64,000 nt of DNA from assembly GCA_015056495.1 (NCBI GenBank), contig SVGC01000015.1:1-64000 (forward strand), given 5' to 3'. Origin of the DNA: Butyrivibrio sp. (GTDB lineage: Bacteria > Bacillota > Clostridia > Lachnospirales > Lachnospiraceae). The translations under genes were made by a program, and so were the position numbers. Position 1 is the stretch's first letter. Every line of letters begins with the position of its first letter. Shown in pieces: positions 19,310 through 29,311 of this stretch. The notes beneath the pieces are model-generated. The model did not search any database, had not been told where the DNA came from, and worked only from the letters and a program-made list of their open reading frames with translations.

Positions 19310-19356
19310 GATATTATAAATACTCGAACCAGCCTAAATAAAGCCTTGTAAAACTC

Positions 19357-20373
19357 TTAATCTTCATATCCGTTAGGATTGTTTTTCTGCCAGTTCCAAG
19401 AATCAGCACACATTTCTTTGATACCGTTGACAGCTTTCCAGCCAAGTTCTTTTTCTGCCTTGTCAGCACTTGAATAGCATGTTGCAATGTCTCCAGGGCG
19501 TCTGCCTCTGATGACATATGGAATCTTAACACCGTTAGCTTCTTCGAAGTTCTTAACAATGTCCAGTACACTGTAGCCTACGCCTGTTCCAAGGTTGTAG
19601 ATGCTCAGTCCTGAACCAGGAGCAAGTTTCTTAAGAGCCTTAACGTGACCAACTGCAAGGTCAACTACGTGGATATAATCTCTTACACCTGTTCCATCAG
19701 GAGTATCGTAATCATCACCAAATACATTAAGCTCAGGAAGCTTACCAACTGCAACCTGTGTAATATAAGGCATCAGATTGTTAGGGATTCCATTTGGATT
19801 CTCACCAATTGTTCCACTCTTGTGAGCACCGATTGGGTTGAAGTAACGGAGAAGTACTACATTCCATTCATTATCAGCCTTCTGGATGTCAGTAAGGATC
19901 TGCTCAAGCATTGACTTGGTCCATCCATATGGGTTAGTGCACTGTCCCTTAGGGCATTCCTCTGTGATAGGTACAAATGCAGGGTTACCATAAACAGTTG
20001 CTGATGAAGAGAAGATGATGTTCTTAACTCCATGCTGTCTCATAACATCTACAAGTGTAAGTGTTCCTGTAATATTGTTGTCATAGTATTCCCAAGGCTT
20101 CTGAACTGATTCACCTACTGCCTTGAGTCCTGCGAAATGGATGACGCTCTCAATCTTCTCTGCTTCAAAGATCTTGTTAAGAGCTTCTCTATCTCTGATA
20201 TCTGCTTTATAGAAAGGCACCTTCTTACCTGTAATGGCTTCTACTCTGCCAATGACCTTTTCATTTGCATTAGAAAGGTTATCCATTACTACTACGTCAT
20301 ATCCTGCATTCTGAAGTTCAACAACAGTATGACTTCCAATATATCCAGCACCACCAGTAACAAGTATTGCCAT
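19357..20373 (-). CDS. galE: UDP-glucose 4-epimerase
   Basis: [53 protein letters not shown]. Confidence 0.96.
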   Translation of the reverse strand: MAILVTGGAGYIGSHTVVELQNAGYDVVVMDNLSNANEKVIGRVEAITGKKVPFYKADIRDREALNKIFEAEKIESVIHFAGLKAVGESVQKPWEYYDNNITGTLTLVDVMRQHGVKNIIFSSSATVYGNPAFVPITEECPKGQCTNPYGWTKSMLEQILTDIQKADNEWNVVLLRYFNPIGAHKSGTIGENPNGIPNNLMPYITQVAVGKLPELNVFGDDYDTPDGTGVRDYIHVVDLAVGHVKALKKLAPGSGLSIYNLGTGVGYSVLDIVKNFEEANGVKIPYVIRGRRPGDIATCYSSADKAEKELGWKAVNGIKEMCADSWNWQKNNPNGYED

Positions 20374-20509
20374 AGTTTCCTTCTTTCTGCGACAATTCCT
20401 CTGCCGCCAACAAATCTTTTGTTTTGCTATACATCATATTCTATAAGCGAATGCTATCTATTTCAAGTACGCAATGTTAAAGCAAGCTGTCAAAATGTTA
20501 TATAGCAAA

Positions 20510-20589
20510 AAACTGAGTCACTGGGGACGTATCAAATTGACTCATTGCGCGCAATGAGTCAATTTGATACGTCCCCAGTGACTCAGTTT
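20510..20589. repeat. Palindromic repeat, simple 70-nt form (20515-20584) inside an 80-nt perfect palindrome
   Basis: Sequence self-complementary about 20549/20550 with no mismatch from 20510 to 20589. Confidence 0.95.
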
Positions 20590-20613
20590 GACACGCTCCG
20601 GTGACTCTCCTTT

Positions 20614-21708
20614 TTAGTTTGCTGATACCACGCCATCTTCCTGGAAACTCACTCCGTAAGAGGATGACAGTCGATTCATTTTACCTATTATCTTTTGAGC
20701 TTTTTGACCTTCAAGTAATGTTGGGCAATAGTCGTTCACACTATCTGTTGACGATATGCTACATGGATATATTCTGGCACTGTCACACACTATTTTGCCC
20801 TCTGATAGTCTGAAGGTCTGCTGCCAGATGATCGTACTCTTATCCTTTGGGTTGGTATTGCCGCCAAAGCAGAAATTGCCAAGGCTGTATATAATATATT
20901 TTCCATTATAGAGTTCTACCGGCTGGAGCACATGTGGATGATGGCCTATCACAATATCACATCCCTGATCTATGGCGTAATGTCCTAAAGTAGTCTGCTG
21001 GCTTGTGATCTTAGAGGTCTTCTCAATGCCCCAGTGGTAATTCATGATCACCATGTCACAGCCTTTTGCTCTGACATCTGCCAGATACTGGTCTGTGAGT
21101 CTTATCAGCTCCTCTGTATCATAATACTCTTTGTCCTTGTCCTCATCGCTGGCTCTATAGGCTGCCTGCAGAGATACCAGTCCTACTCTGATGCCATTTA
21201 TCTTGAGAACAGTCGTATAATTCTCTGAGGAAAAAGGTATTCCATAGCTGTTTAAATTATTGATGGTATCTGTATAGCTGATTTCACCGTAATCCCTGCA
21301 ATGATTATTGGCAAAGGATACAGCTTCTACAGAAGATGATGTAAGTATCTGCAGATATGAAGGATCTGACCTAAAACACCAGTCCTTGGCAGGTTCTCTT
21401 TCACCCAGAGTTGTCATGACACATTCAAGGTTGACTATTGTCAGATCATCCTGCGCAAAAAGTGGTCTCACGTTCTGCAGGAAATACTCTGGTCCCTGGG
21501 CATTGTACACATTGTGAAATGCCACAGATCTGCCTTCTACTTTGTCATCATTGGCGAGGGTGCAATCCCCGACTGCTGTAAGTACTATGGTTCCATTTGG
21601 AGACGCACTGCCTGCTGCCGCTTTGATACCAGTAATACCTGTATCATCTGCAAGTGCAGATAACACAAATAGCACTAAAGCAGTAATGCATGCCGCATCA
21701 GCCCGCAT
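20614..21708 (-). CDS. CapA-family protein (poly-gamma-glutamate capsule/metallophosphatase-like), exported (ORF extends to 21873)
   Basis: LTAVGDCTLANDD, VNLECVMT, FANNHCRDYG, NYHWGIE, DIVIGHHPHVLQPVE, YIIYSLGNFCF; N-terminal hydrophobic segment from MRADAAC. Confidence 0.9.
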   Translation of the reverse strand: MRADAACITALVLFVLSALADDTGITGIKAAAGSASPNGTIVLTAVGDCTLANDDKVEGRSVAFHNVYNAQGPEYFLQNVRPLFAQDDLTIVNLECVMTTLGEREPAKDWCFRSDPSYLQILTSSSVEAVSFANNHCRDYGEISYTDTINNLNSYGIPFSSENYTTVLKINGIRVGLVSLQAAYRASDEDKDKEYYDTEELIRLTDQYLADVRAKGCDMVIMNYHWGIEKTSKITSQQTTLGHYAIDQGCDIVIGHHPHVLQPVELYNGKYIIYSLGNFCFGGNTNPKDKSTIIWQQTFRLSEGKIVCDSARIYPCSISSTDSVNDYCPTLLEGQKAQKIIGKMNRLSSSYGVSFQEDGVVSAN

Positions 21709-22303
21709 CGTCCAGGACTTTGCTGTTGTATGATATTGAGATGATAGTCTCTCCTTCAAGGACAAACTCCAGGCGCATATCGCCTTTGGTATATATGTAA
21801 CTGTTGCCATTATTGTCGTAATCAGTTCCATAGGCACTCTCCATATCAGCCTTGCTCTGGCCCACATAAACACCTTCCTTAGTAGTAGTCAGGTCATCCA
21901 ACAATACAATTGATGATATCTTGTCAACATCACCCTCCGGATATGTATCTATCTCAAAATGGTCATAGGTATATACTTTATCAAGGCCTTCAAAAGCACA
22001 GCTGGCAGCTTCAAAATAAGTAACCTCATCACCGAGCGCTTCGTGGACCTGTGCCATATCCATATCAGGTGTCACGTCTATTGTTCCTGAAGGTCCTTCT
22101 GCTGTATAGTAATACGCATTCTGAGAAGCACTATCTTCTGTCTCAGTCTCGTTCTGCTGAGACTCCACATTATTATTATCGGCTGTTTGTGTTACTTCTC
22201 CAGTAGTACTTTCTTTTTCAATTACCTTGACATCGCTGCTTCCGCAGGCTGTCAATGCAACCACCCCTGCACATATAAGTGACAGATATTTTATTTTTTT
22301 CAT
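21698..22303 (-). CDS. Lipoprotein of unknown function (ORF extends to 22318)
   Basis: MKKIKYLSLICAGVVALTACGSS lipobox; RBS AGGAGG before ATG at 22303. Confidence 0.85.
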   Translation of the reverse strand: MKKIKYLSLICAGVVALTACGSSDVKVIEKESTTGEVTQTADNNNVESQQNETETEDSASQNAYYYTAEGPSGTIDVTPDMDMAQVHEALGDEVTYFEAASCAFEGLDKVYTYDHFEIDTYPEGDVDKISSIVLLDDLTTTKEGVYVGQSKADMESAYGTDYDNNGNSYIYTKGDMRLEFVLEGETIISISYNSKVLDDAG

Positions 22304-22326
22304 GATGCTCCTCCTCATAAAATATA

Positions 22327-23388
22327 TTAATTGCTATCCAGCTTTGCCAGCTGCTCTTCTTTTTCTGCATTATAATCAGATAATTTCTTTTCCCAAACCT
22401 GTTCCAGATGCTCGTCTCCACGTCTGGACTCTATGCCACATTCATCCTGAAGTATCTCTCCAAAATATCTGGACATCTTCTCTGCTCCGGAGAGATTGAG
22501 ATGTAGTCCTCCATCATAAGTATCCTGTGTAAAATCAAGTCCTATACCATCTGTCATTTCAAGGAAATTGTAGTACTTTAGGCCATGAGCACTTGCATAG
22601 TCTTCCATCTGTACTTCCCACTCGTCATACCAATATGGATAGAGGCTTGGTGCCTTGACCAGTACCAGCTCCACACCTTCTTTTTCACACAGTTCAACCA
22701 TCTTATCAAGATAATAATAGGCATTATCCCCGAACTGATAGTTACCAAGCGGCTTCCCAGTTGGTACATTTTCTGCTGCCTTGACGTCAACTCTCATGTA
22801 ATAGCCATTGAATGTCACATTCTCTTTATCAAAAAGGTATGTAATATCATCTTGTTCCAGCTGTGTGATCCTTGAATGATACCTTAATATCGGAAACACA
22901 TACTCCACAAAGTGCTCTTCCTCTGTCATTGAAGCCTTGATATCATTGACCTTGCTCATGGACCATCTCATACCATCAAGAGTCATCCTGTTATAGGCTT
23001 CATTTTGTGGTACATCATATTTCATTGACAGTACATTAAAAACAATCACGTCGGGATGTTCATACTTTAATGTCTCTTCCATTAGGTAATAGGACTGCCA
23101 TATGAGCTGCTGCGCGCTTCCACGGATATAGCTGTTTATGCCATAATCGGTCCACAATACAGCCGGAGATATATTCTCGTACAACTCGCAATCACCTATA
23201 AATATCACATCATGGTCTTTTTCCTCTTCATAATACTCAGCGATCATGGCTCCCTCCACTATGCCATGCATATACTTAGGGACAACCAGCCTCTGCAATA
23301 CAAAAAGAAGTATCAGGACCATGAACATTGCCATTATGTATTTTTGGTTTCTGCCAAATCTGTTTTTTGCCATCTGACACTGCTCCAC
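22327..23388 (-). CDS. DltD-like / SGNH-hydrolase-fold membrane-anchored protein
   Basis: N-terminal TM; VIFIGDCELYENISPAVLW block-I-like; DGGLHLNLSGAEKMSRY; adjacent MBOAT gene. Confidence 0.8.
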   Translation of the reverse strand: MEQCQMAKNRFGRNQKYIMAMFMVLILLFVLQRLVVPKYMHGIVEGAMIAEYYEEEKDHDVIFIGDCELYENISPAVLWTDYGINSYIRGSAQQLIWQSYYLMEETLKYEHPDVIVFNVLSMKYDVPQNEAYNRMTLDGMRWSMSKVNDIKASMTEEEHFVEYVFPILRYHSRITQLEQDDITYLFDKENVTFNGYYMRVDVKAAENVPTGKPLGNYQFGDNAYYYLDKMVELCEKEGVELVLVKAPSLYPYWYDEWEVQMEDYASAHGLKYYNFLEMTDGIGLDFTQDTYDGGLHLNLSGAEKMSRYFGEILQDECGIESRRGDEHLEQVWEKKLSDYNAEKEEQLAKLDSN

Positions 23389-23390
23389 AT

Positions 23391-24983
23391 TTAGAATTGA
23401 TTGTATATGAACTGGCTCTCATTGTAGCCAATGCCATATACACCAAATAATATGATCACTATAAACAATCCCCACCAAAGTATCATACGTCTCACAAACT
23501 GCAGATCCCGTATCTGCGCTCTGACGCTTCTGGAGCGTTGCATCAGGCTCACAGCTGTAAGGAGTATGGTTGAGAGTATGAGGATGACGTAATCAGCTAC
23601 AGTCAGGCCCAAACCTAGAAATGCCTGTGCACTTAGCCTATTCATATTCCAGGAAGTAAACATGCTGCCAAACATCCTGAAGGTAAGTGGCACATCCCTA
23701 TAACAGTCAAACATGCGCAGGCAGCTCATAATAAGGACTGTGCGGATCACCTGCACAAGTTTCCACAAAAAGGTCCCTTCTACCTTGAACCTGCTATGGA
23801 ACCAGTCATACAAGGGCTCCAGTTCTTCGGATATCATTATGACTACATAGTTCCCTAGTCCCCATGCTATAAAGTTCCAGCTTGCGCCATGCCATATACC
23901 GGTCAACAGCCATACCACAAATGATGACAGGTATACCGGAAGTCTCTTACCTATGCGCTCACCCCAATGTGCCCTGGCATATTTATTTAATTTCCTGAAA
24001 GGCTTGCTGACTGATACCGGATAGAATATATAATCCGTGAACCAGCTTCCCATACTGATATGCCATCTCTTCCAGTATTCTTTGATATTTTTGGAAAAAA
24101 ATGGTCTTTGGAAGTTCTCAGCTACCTTAATTCCAAATATCTGTGCAACACCGATGGTAATATCGATACCTCCGGTAAAATCTGCATAGAGCTCCAAGGC
24201 ATAGAACATCATTCCAACAAATACAAACACGCCATCATAAGTCTCAGTGTCTGATATCAGGACTTTTACCGCTACAAGTATCCTGTCCGCTATGACCATT
24301 TTTTTGAAAAAGCCCCAGAGTATACGTTCAAGTCCCAGACAGATCTCATTTTTGTCAAATCTGTGCTCTGCATACAGACTGGGCGACAGGTCATTGTACC
24401 TGCTGATAGGTCCCTGTACCAGTTGCGGAAAAAAGGCTATGAATAAAGCAAATCTTCCAATATGTCTCTGTGCCTCATATTTACCGTGGTATACGTCTAA
24501 CAGATATGCCACCGACTGGAATGTGTAGAAGGAAATGCCCATAGGCAGAACAAAATTGACAAATGAAAGTGTATTTCCATTGCCAAAAAGTCCCATTACA
24601 CCATTAATATTGTTGATCATGAAGTTGGTGTATTTGACTACTGCCAAAATGCCTATATTTAGCACCAGACAAGCAAGCAGTATGTGGAACAGGCTCTTTT
24701 TGTTCTTTTCCTTTAATTCTTTTTTGGCTTCTTTATCCAGACTTTTTTTATTAGCTTCAAAATATTCTTCAAAAGCTTGTCTCTTATCCTGTATGCCAAC
24801 TGCTGCGTAGTATGTAGATACTGTCGTCACCAGTATGTATATGAGAAATGTTCTTCCTGCAAAAAAATAAAATACATAACTGGCAAGCAGTAAAACCAGC
24901 CACTGCCACTTTGGCGGCAACAGGTAGTATAGACAAAAGACTATAAAGACAAAGAGTATGAATGAATATGAAGTAAACAGCAT
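23391..24983 (-). CDS. MBOAT-family O-acyltransferase, DltB/AlgI-like
   Basis: PMGISFYTFQSVAYLLDVY, FFPQLVQGPI, YWKRWHISMGSWFTDYIFYPV, LLTGIWHGASWNFIAWG. Confidence 0.94.
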   Translation of the reverse strand: MLFTSYSFILFVFIVFCLYYLLPPKWQWLVLLLASYVFYFFAGRTFLIYILVTTVSTYYAAVGIQDKRQAFEEYFEANKKSLDKEAKKELKEKNKKSLFHILLACLVLNIGILAVVKYTNFMINNINGVMGLFGNGNTLSFVNFVLPMGISFYTFQSVAYLLDVYHGKYEAQRHIGRFALFIAFFPQLVQGPISRYNDLSPSLYAEHRFDKNEICLGLERILWGFFKKMVIADRILVAVKVLISDTETYDGVFVFVGMMFYALELYADFTGGIDITIGVAQIFGIKVAENFQRPFFSKNIKEYWKRWHISMGSWFTDYIFYPVSVSKPFRKLNKYARAHWGERIGKRLPVYLSSFVVWLLTGIWHGASWNFIAWGLGNYVVIMISEELEPLYDWFHSRFKVEGTFLWKLVQVIRTVLIMSCLRMFDCYRDVPLTFRMFGSMFTSWNMNRLSAQAFLGLGLTVADYVILILSTILLTAVSLMQRSRSVRAQIRDLQFVRRMILWWGLFIVIILFGVYGIGYNESQFIYNQF

Positions 24984-24986
24984 CCT

Positions 24987-25220
24987 TTAATCCTCATCTA
25001 CTTTGCTCTGGATCAGAGAAAGCATAGAATCAAGATCCTTGAAGTTCTCAGGCATCATCTCATCTGCCGTTATCTCTATATCAAATTCATCACATATCTC
25101 ATTTACAAGAGTTACTACATCAAAAGAATCCAATATCTTTCTGGCTACCAGATCCTTTTCAGTTTCAAAATCGATGTCCTCATGCAGATCATTTAAGATT
25201 TCCAACAACTTTTCCTTCAT
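24987..25220 (-). CDS. Acyl/peptidyl carrier protein, DltC-like
   Basis: 77 aa; KILDSFDVVTLV phosphopantetheine Ser; between MBOAT and adenylation-domain genes. Confidence 0.9.
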   Translation of the reverse strand: MKEKLLEILNDLHEDIDFETEKDLVARKILDSFDVVTLVNEICDEFDIEITADEMMPENFKDLDSMLSLIQSKVDED

Positions 25221-25251
25221 ACTTTTTCTCCTTTGAGATTATTATTCTTTT

Positions 25252-26769
25252 TCATGCATTCAGATACATGTTCTTCAGCTGTTTTCTGTCTATCTTGCCA
25301 TTGGCTGTAAATGGCATCTCATTAAGCTGTCTTATCTTATTAGGGAGCATGTATCTTGGAAGCATCTCTTTTAACCTGCCTGTGACTTCACCGGCAGAGA
25401 TATCTCCAACGTAATACAGGACTATCTTGCCCTTCTGGTCATCATAGATGCATCCTGACATCTTGATCTCTTCAAGGAGATTGACGTTACTTTCAATTTC
25501 TCCAAGCTCGATCCTGTGTCCCATATGCTTTATCTGATAGTCTTTCCTTGAGACAAAGATCAGATTTCCATCGGCATCTCTTTTGCCTATATCACCTGTT
25601 TTGTAGACGATCTCCGGATAAGCAGTGTTCAGCGGATTCTGAACAAATGCTTCTTTTGTTTTTTCAGGATTGTTGTAATAGCCCAGGGTAACGCATGTAC
25701 CGCGGAGGGTTATCTCACCCTCTTCTCCGTCCCGGGCAAGGGTATTATCTGGTTTTATGAGCATTACTTCTGTGTTTTTAAACGGGCGGCCTATAGGGAT
25801 AACGTCATGATCTTCAAATACGTGGTCTTTTGCTACCCTGTAGTAACAACTCATGCCGGTACCTTCTGTTGGTCCATAGAGATTAGTAAAGGTCGCATCA
25901 GGCAGTGCTGCTCTCCACAGTCTGTACTGCTTTATAGGAAATACTTCACTTCCAAAGGCTATGGTATGTAAGTACTCTGGCTTTATACTATCAAAGGTCT
26001 TAAAAGAAGAGATGATAGTAAGGGCAGATACGACCCAGCAGATGGTATTTATTTTTTTATCATTAAGATATTCAACTATCTTTTTGGGGAATGTAAAAAG
26101 TTCATGGGGAATCAGATAGGTCGTGGCTCCATATCTGATAGTCGGATACACTTCCTTTAGGCATGCATCAAAATACAAAGGTGACTGGTTGCCAAAAACG
26201 GTATCTTCATTGAATCCCAGAACATCAGATAATTGTTCAATATAATCGAGAACAGATCTGTGACATGCACAGACTCCTTTTGGTACACCTGTAGACCCAG
26301 ATGTAAAGACAATATAGATTGGATCCGTATCAATAGCTTTTTCACGGATCGATGTGAGGGTCTTGAGATTGACACTGGTGCCAAGCATCTCTTCATAGCT
26401 GTATATTCTGCCTTCGTAGGCGAGCCTGCCTGCTGCCTCTTTAGTAGACTCATCAATGATCATGGCTCTTGCCTTACAATTCTCGATTATGAGAGATATC
26501 CTTGTGACAGGCATCTCCTCATCGATAGGCACATAATAGCACCCTGACCTTATTACGCCAAAAAAGGATGCTATCTCCTCAGGACTTTTTTTCATAAATA
26601 TCAGGACGGGTTCTTTGTAAAAACCATCCTCTGCAAGTTTTGTGGCTATACTTCCACTGTGCTCATAAATATCTTTAAAGCTGTAGCTGGTGTGATCATC
26701 AGCAAATGCAATCTTATCCGGAACCTTTTTTACAATTTCGTCCAGATCTTCAAGTACGTTAGTTCTCAT
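25252..26769 (-). CDS. Amino-acid adenylation (DltA/NRPS A-domain-like) ligase (ORF extends to 26814)
   Basis: YIVFTSGSTGVPKGV, NLYGPTEGT, YKTGDIG, FVSRKDYQIKHMGHRIELGEIE, TANGKIDRK; start overlaps racemase stop. Confidence 0.93.
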   Translation of the reverse strand: MRTNVLEDLDEIVKKVPDKIAFADDHTSYSFKDIYEHSGSIATKLAEDGFYKEPVLIFMKKSPEEIASFFGVIRSGCYYVPIDEEMPVTRISLIIENCKARAMIIDESTKEAAGRLAYEGRIYSYEEMLGTSVNLKTLTSIREKAIDTDPIYIVFTSGSTGVPKGVCACHRSVLDYIEQLSDVLGFNEDTVFGNQSPLYFDACLKEVYPTIRYGATTYLIPHELFTFPKKIVEYLNDKKINTICWVVSALTIISSFKTFDSIKPEYLHTIAFGSEVFPIKQYRLWRAALPDATFTNLYGPTEGTGMSCYYRVAKDHVFEDHDVIPIGRPFKNTEVMLIKPDNTLARDGEEGEITLRGTCVTLGYYNNPEKTKEAFVQNPLNTAYPEIVYKTGDIGKRDADGNLIFVSRKDYQIKHMGHRIELGEIESNVNLLEEIKMSGCIYDDQKGKIVLYYVGDISAGEVTGRLKEMLPRYMLPNKIRQLNEMPFTANGKIDRKQLKNMYLNA

Positions 26770-27473
26770 AAGTTTTCCCACTCTTTTTTTAGTTTTCCAA
26801 AGTCTTTGACGCATCGCCTTGCCATTATCTCCATTACATCAAGGCACGTTTCAGGGACCTGGTTTTGATGCTTTATTACTGATAATTCAGTACAGCCTAG
26901 TAATACTCTGTTCACTCCTTTTTTTAACAGGTGGTCTACCACCTCATTAAAGACATCCATCTCGGCCGGCTTTCCGGCTTTGACATTGTTGTAGATCAGG
27001 TACATGACCTTTTTCTGGTATTCCTCATCGGGATATACGCATTCAATGTTACATTTACTAAGTTCCTTATCAAAAAGTCTGCACTGCATGGTTCCGTCAG
27101 TGGCCATTATGCCGACTTTCCTTACATGATCCTGGCACAGATACTCACCTGTCTCTTTGATGCCATTGACTATGGGCAGATGGATCTGTTTTTCCACCTC
27201 TTTGTGATAATAAGAGGCAGTTATACACGGAATTGCTATCTCGCATACACCATCAGCGGCGAGTCTTTTGCCTATCCTGATGATCTCAACAGAAGGATCA
27301 TCTTCGCTCAGCCCCAATATATGCCTGGTTCTGTCCGGTATGGTCGGTATATCATAGATGATCATCTTGACATGTTCCTGATCACTATCAGCATCGGTCA
27401 TCTCAATGACCATCTCCATGAACAAGGCCGTTGCCATTGGCCCCAGGCCTCCTATTACTCCCAATATCCCCAT
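26766..27473 (-). CDS. Aspartate/glutamate racemase family protein (ORF extends to 27497)
   Basis: MGILGVIGGLGPMATALFMEM, DQEH, IPCITASYYH (Cys 1), VLLGCTELSV (Cys 2). Confidence 0.92.
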   Translation of the reverse strand: MGILGVIGGLGPMATALFMEMVIEMTDADSDQEHVKMIIYDIPTIPDRTRHILGLSEDDPSVEIIRIGKRLAADGVCEIAIPCITASYYHKEVEKQIHLPIVNGIKETGEYLCQDHVRKVGIMATDGTMQCRLFDKELSKCNIECVYPDEEYQKKVMYLIYNNVKAGKPAEMDVFNEVVDHLLKKGVNRVLLGCTELSVIKHQNQVPETCLDVMEIMARRCVKDFGKLKKEWENL

Positions 27474-27501
27474 GTTTTTTCCCCCGTAAAAAAACACTTC
27501 A

Positions 27502-29121
27502 TCAAGGTATTACAGGATACAGGCTCCTGTCATAGTTATGTGACAGGTTGTTGGCATTGGAATAAGCCATAAGCTCTGCATCTGTCATGTATATACATGT
27601 AAGTGGTGTACGACGAGGTGTTGTATCAAAGTGGTGCCAGCCCTCTCCTATATCCACAAGATTCCAGAAATGCTGGGTCTTGGCAGGAATCTTCTGTATT
27701 ATCATGGTGGTTATGCCGGCTCTTGATAATAGTGCATTGGCTGTAGATGCATAGACAAAACAGTCTCCTTTTCTGTCATGCAAACCTTCGTAAGCACCTC
27801 TGTTAAAATCTGTTTTATCTGAATGATTCTCGTATCTGATATTGGCTTTGATCCACCTGTAGATCGCTTCAAGTTTCTGATAGCCTGTCATATCCGGTGT
27901 GATGATCTGAGCCAATACCTCATCTGCAAGAGCATTGATAGTTGCTGTATCATAGCTGCGCTCTGCCACTGTTACTGTTGCACTTTCCTGTGTACTATTT
28001 CCTGCCCTGTCAGTGGCTGAATATACAACTGTGTAGGTTCCCGGAACCGCCAGTGATACATTGCTGCTGTCTATTTTGAGGGCTATGTCTCTGTCGCAGT
28101 TATCAGAAATAGTTATTCCATTTCTGTAAGATATGCTGTCGCCTATAAATACACTTCTATTTCTAACACCTGCAATGACCGGAGCTTCTGTATCTTTTGC
28201 AAGGGTCAGGGTGACATCTTTTTTGACCTCATTATTACCACCATCTGTTGCAACGATGGTAAGTTTCTGGGTTCCTATCTTGGAATAATCAGGCTCTGTC
28301 TCAAATGCCACCTCTACCTCAGTGACATCTTCAAGCCCTGTTATAAAGTCATCCATTGTAAAATTACTGGTGGTATATCCTGACAGATTCTGAACTTCCA
28401 GGACTGGTGGCGTAGTGTCCTGAACATGTATCGTACTTGCGTACATGCCTTTATCCACTCTGAGTACTACTACGTAATCTCCTACCTCATCTGTCTTAAC
28501 AGAGCCAAATCCCGACCACTTCTGGATCTCTGCATTTTTATCAGTTGAAGGTAATAAAAAATCACTGATGGCGGGAATGTCTTGTCCTGCTTCTATTGTC
28601 AGTTCTTCATAGATAGGCTGTATGGTCAGATGAGCTGTTACTGTAGATACGTTTCCTCCTGCATCTGTAACATTGACAGATACTGTCTGCTTGCCGTAAT
28701 CCGTGTAATCTGGCTCATTGGCATATGCTATATCGATACTTGTAACGTCATCAGCTTCAAGGATAAAATCTTTTGGGCTTGCAGTTTCACCAGCCTCTAA
28801 TACCACATCCTGTCCTTCCACTGTTGGTGCGATAGTATCTATGACGTTGAGCTTACAGTGATAGGTAAAAAGTCCTGACTTTATCACAATATCTTTTTCG
28901 CCAACTATTGTTGTATCTATGATCGTGGTAACCACATCATTGACAGATAGTATCTGTGCAGCTATCGTTTCCTTCTTTTTAAAATCATCTACATTAATAG
29001 GGGTCCCCGCCTCAGTCTCTGCCTGCAGGTATATGCGGGATGAATAATCATTATAAAGAAAGGCGCCGGCAGCGCCCACAAGAATAACTATGGCAGCTAT
29101 GATCAATATTTTTTTCTTCAT
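27502..29121 (-). CDS. Exported Ig-like (DUF5011-type) repeat protein with C-terminal transglutaminase-like domain
   Basis: N-terminal TM; repeated DTxAPxI/V and YTVVYSATDRAGN; KGDCFVYASTANALL, QHFWNLV, HHFDTTP triad. Confidence 0.9.
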   Translation of the reverse strand: MKKKILIIAAIVILVGAAGAFLYNDYSSRIYLQAETEAGTPINVDDFKKKETIAAQILSVNDVVTTIIDTTIVGEKDIVIKSGLFTYHCKLNVIDTIAPTVEGQDVVLEAGETASPKDFILEADDVTSIDIAYANEPDYTDYGKQTVSVNVTDAGGNVSTVTAHLTIQPIYEELTIEAGQDIPAISDFLLPSTDKNAEIQKWSGFGSVKTDEVGDYVVVLRVDKGMYASTIHVQDTTPPVLEVQNLSGYTTSNFTMDDFITGLEDVTEVEVAFETEPDYSKIGTQKLTIVATDGGNNEVKKDVTLTLAKDTEAPVIAGVRNRSVFIGDSISYRNGITISDNCDRDIALKIDSSNVSLAVPGTYTVVYSATDRAGNSTQESATVTVAERSYDTATINALADEVLAQIITPDMTGYQKLEAIYRWIKANIRYENHSDKTDFNRGAYEGLHDRKGDCFVYASTANALLSRAGITTMIIQKIPAKTQHFWNLVDIGEGWHHFDTTPRRTPLTCIYMTDAELMAYSNANNLSHNYDRSLYPVIP

Positions 29122-29311
29122 TTTGCCCCCTCAGACAAATGCTCAAAAGCCACTAATATTACAATATACCGAACATATTTATTCTATCATTTCCTATATC
29201 ACAGAGCAATATTATGTGTATTTTCTTTTACTCGAAATAACCTACAATAAATGTTATACTATATCTACTATAAACGAGGCAGTTTGCTATGAATTGAAAG
29301 GTGGTTACAAT

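Noticed and set aside
22227-22499. Numerous 60-110 aa ORFs antisense to confident genes (e.g. 22227-22499, 43531-44103, 33468-33773, 54712-55149)
   Set aside because: They lie opposite strongly conserved CDSs with no family signature or RBS; typical antisense open-frame artefacts.
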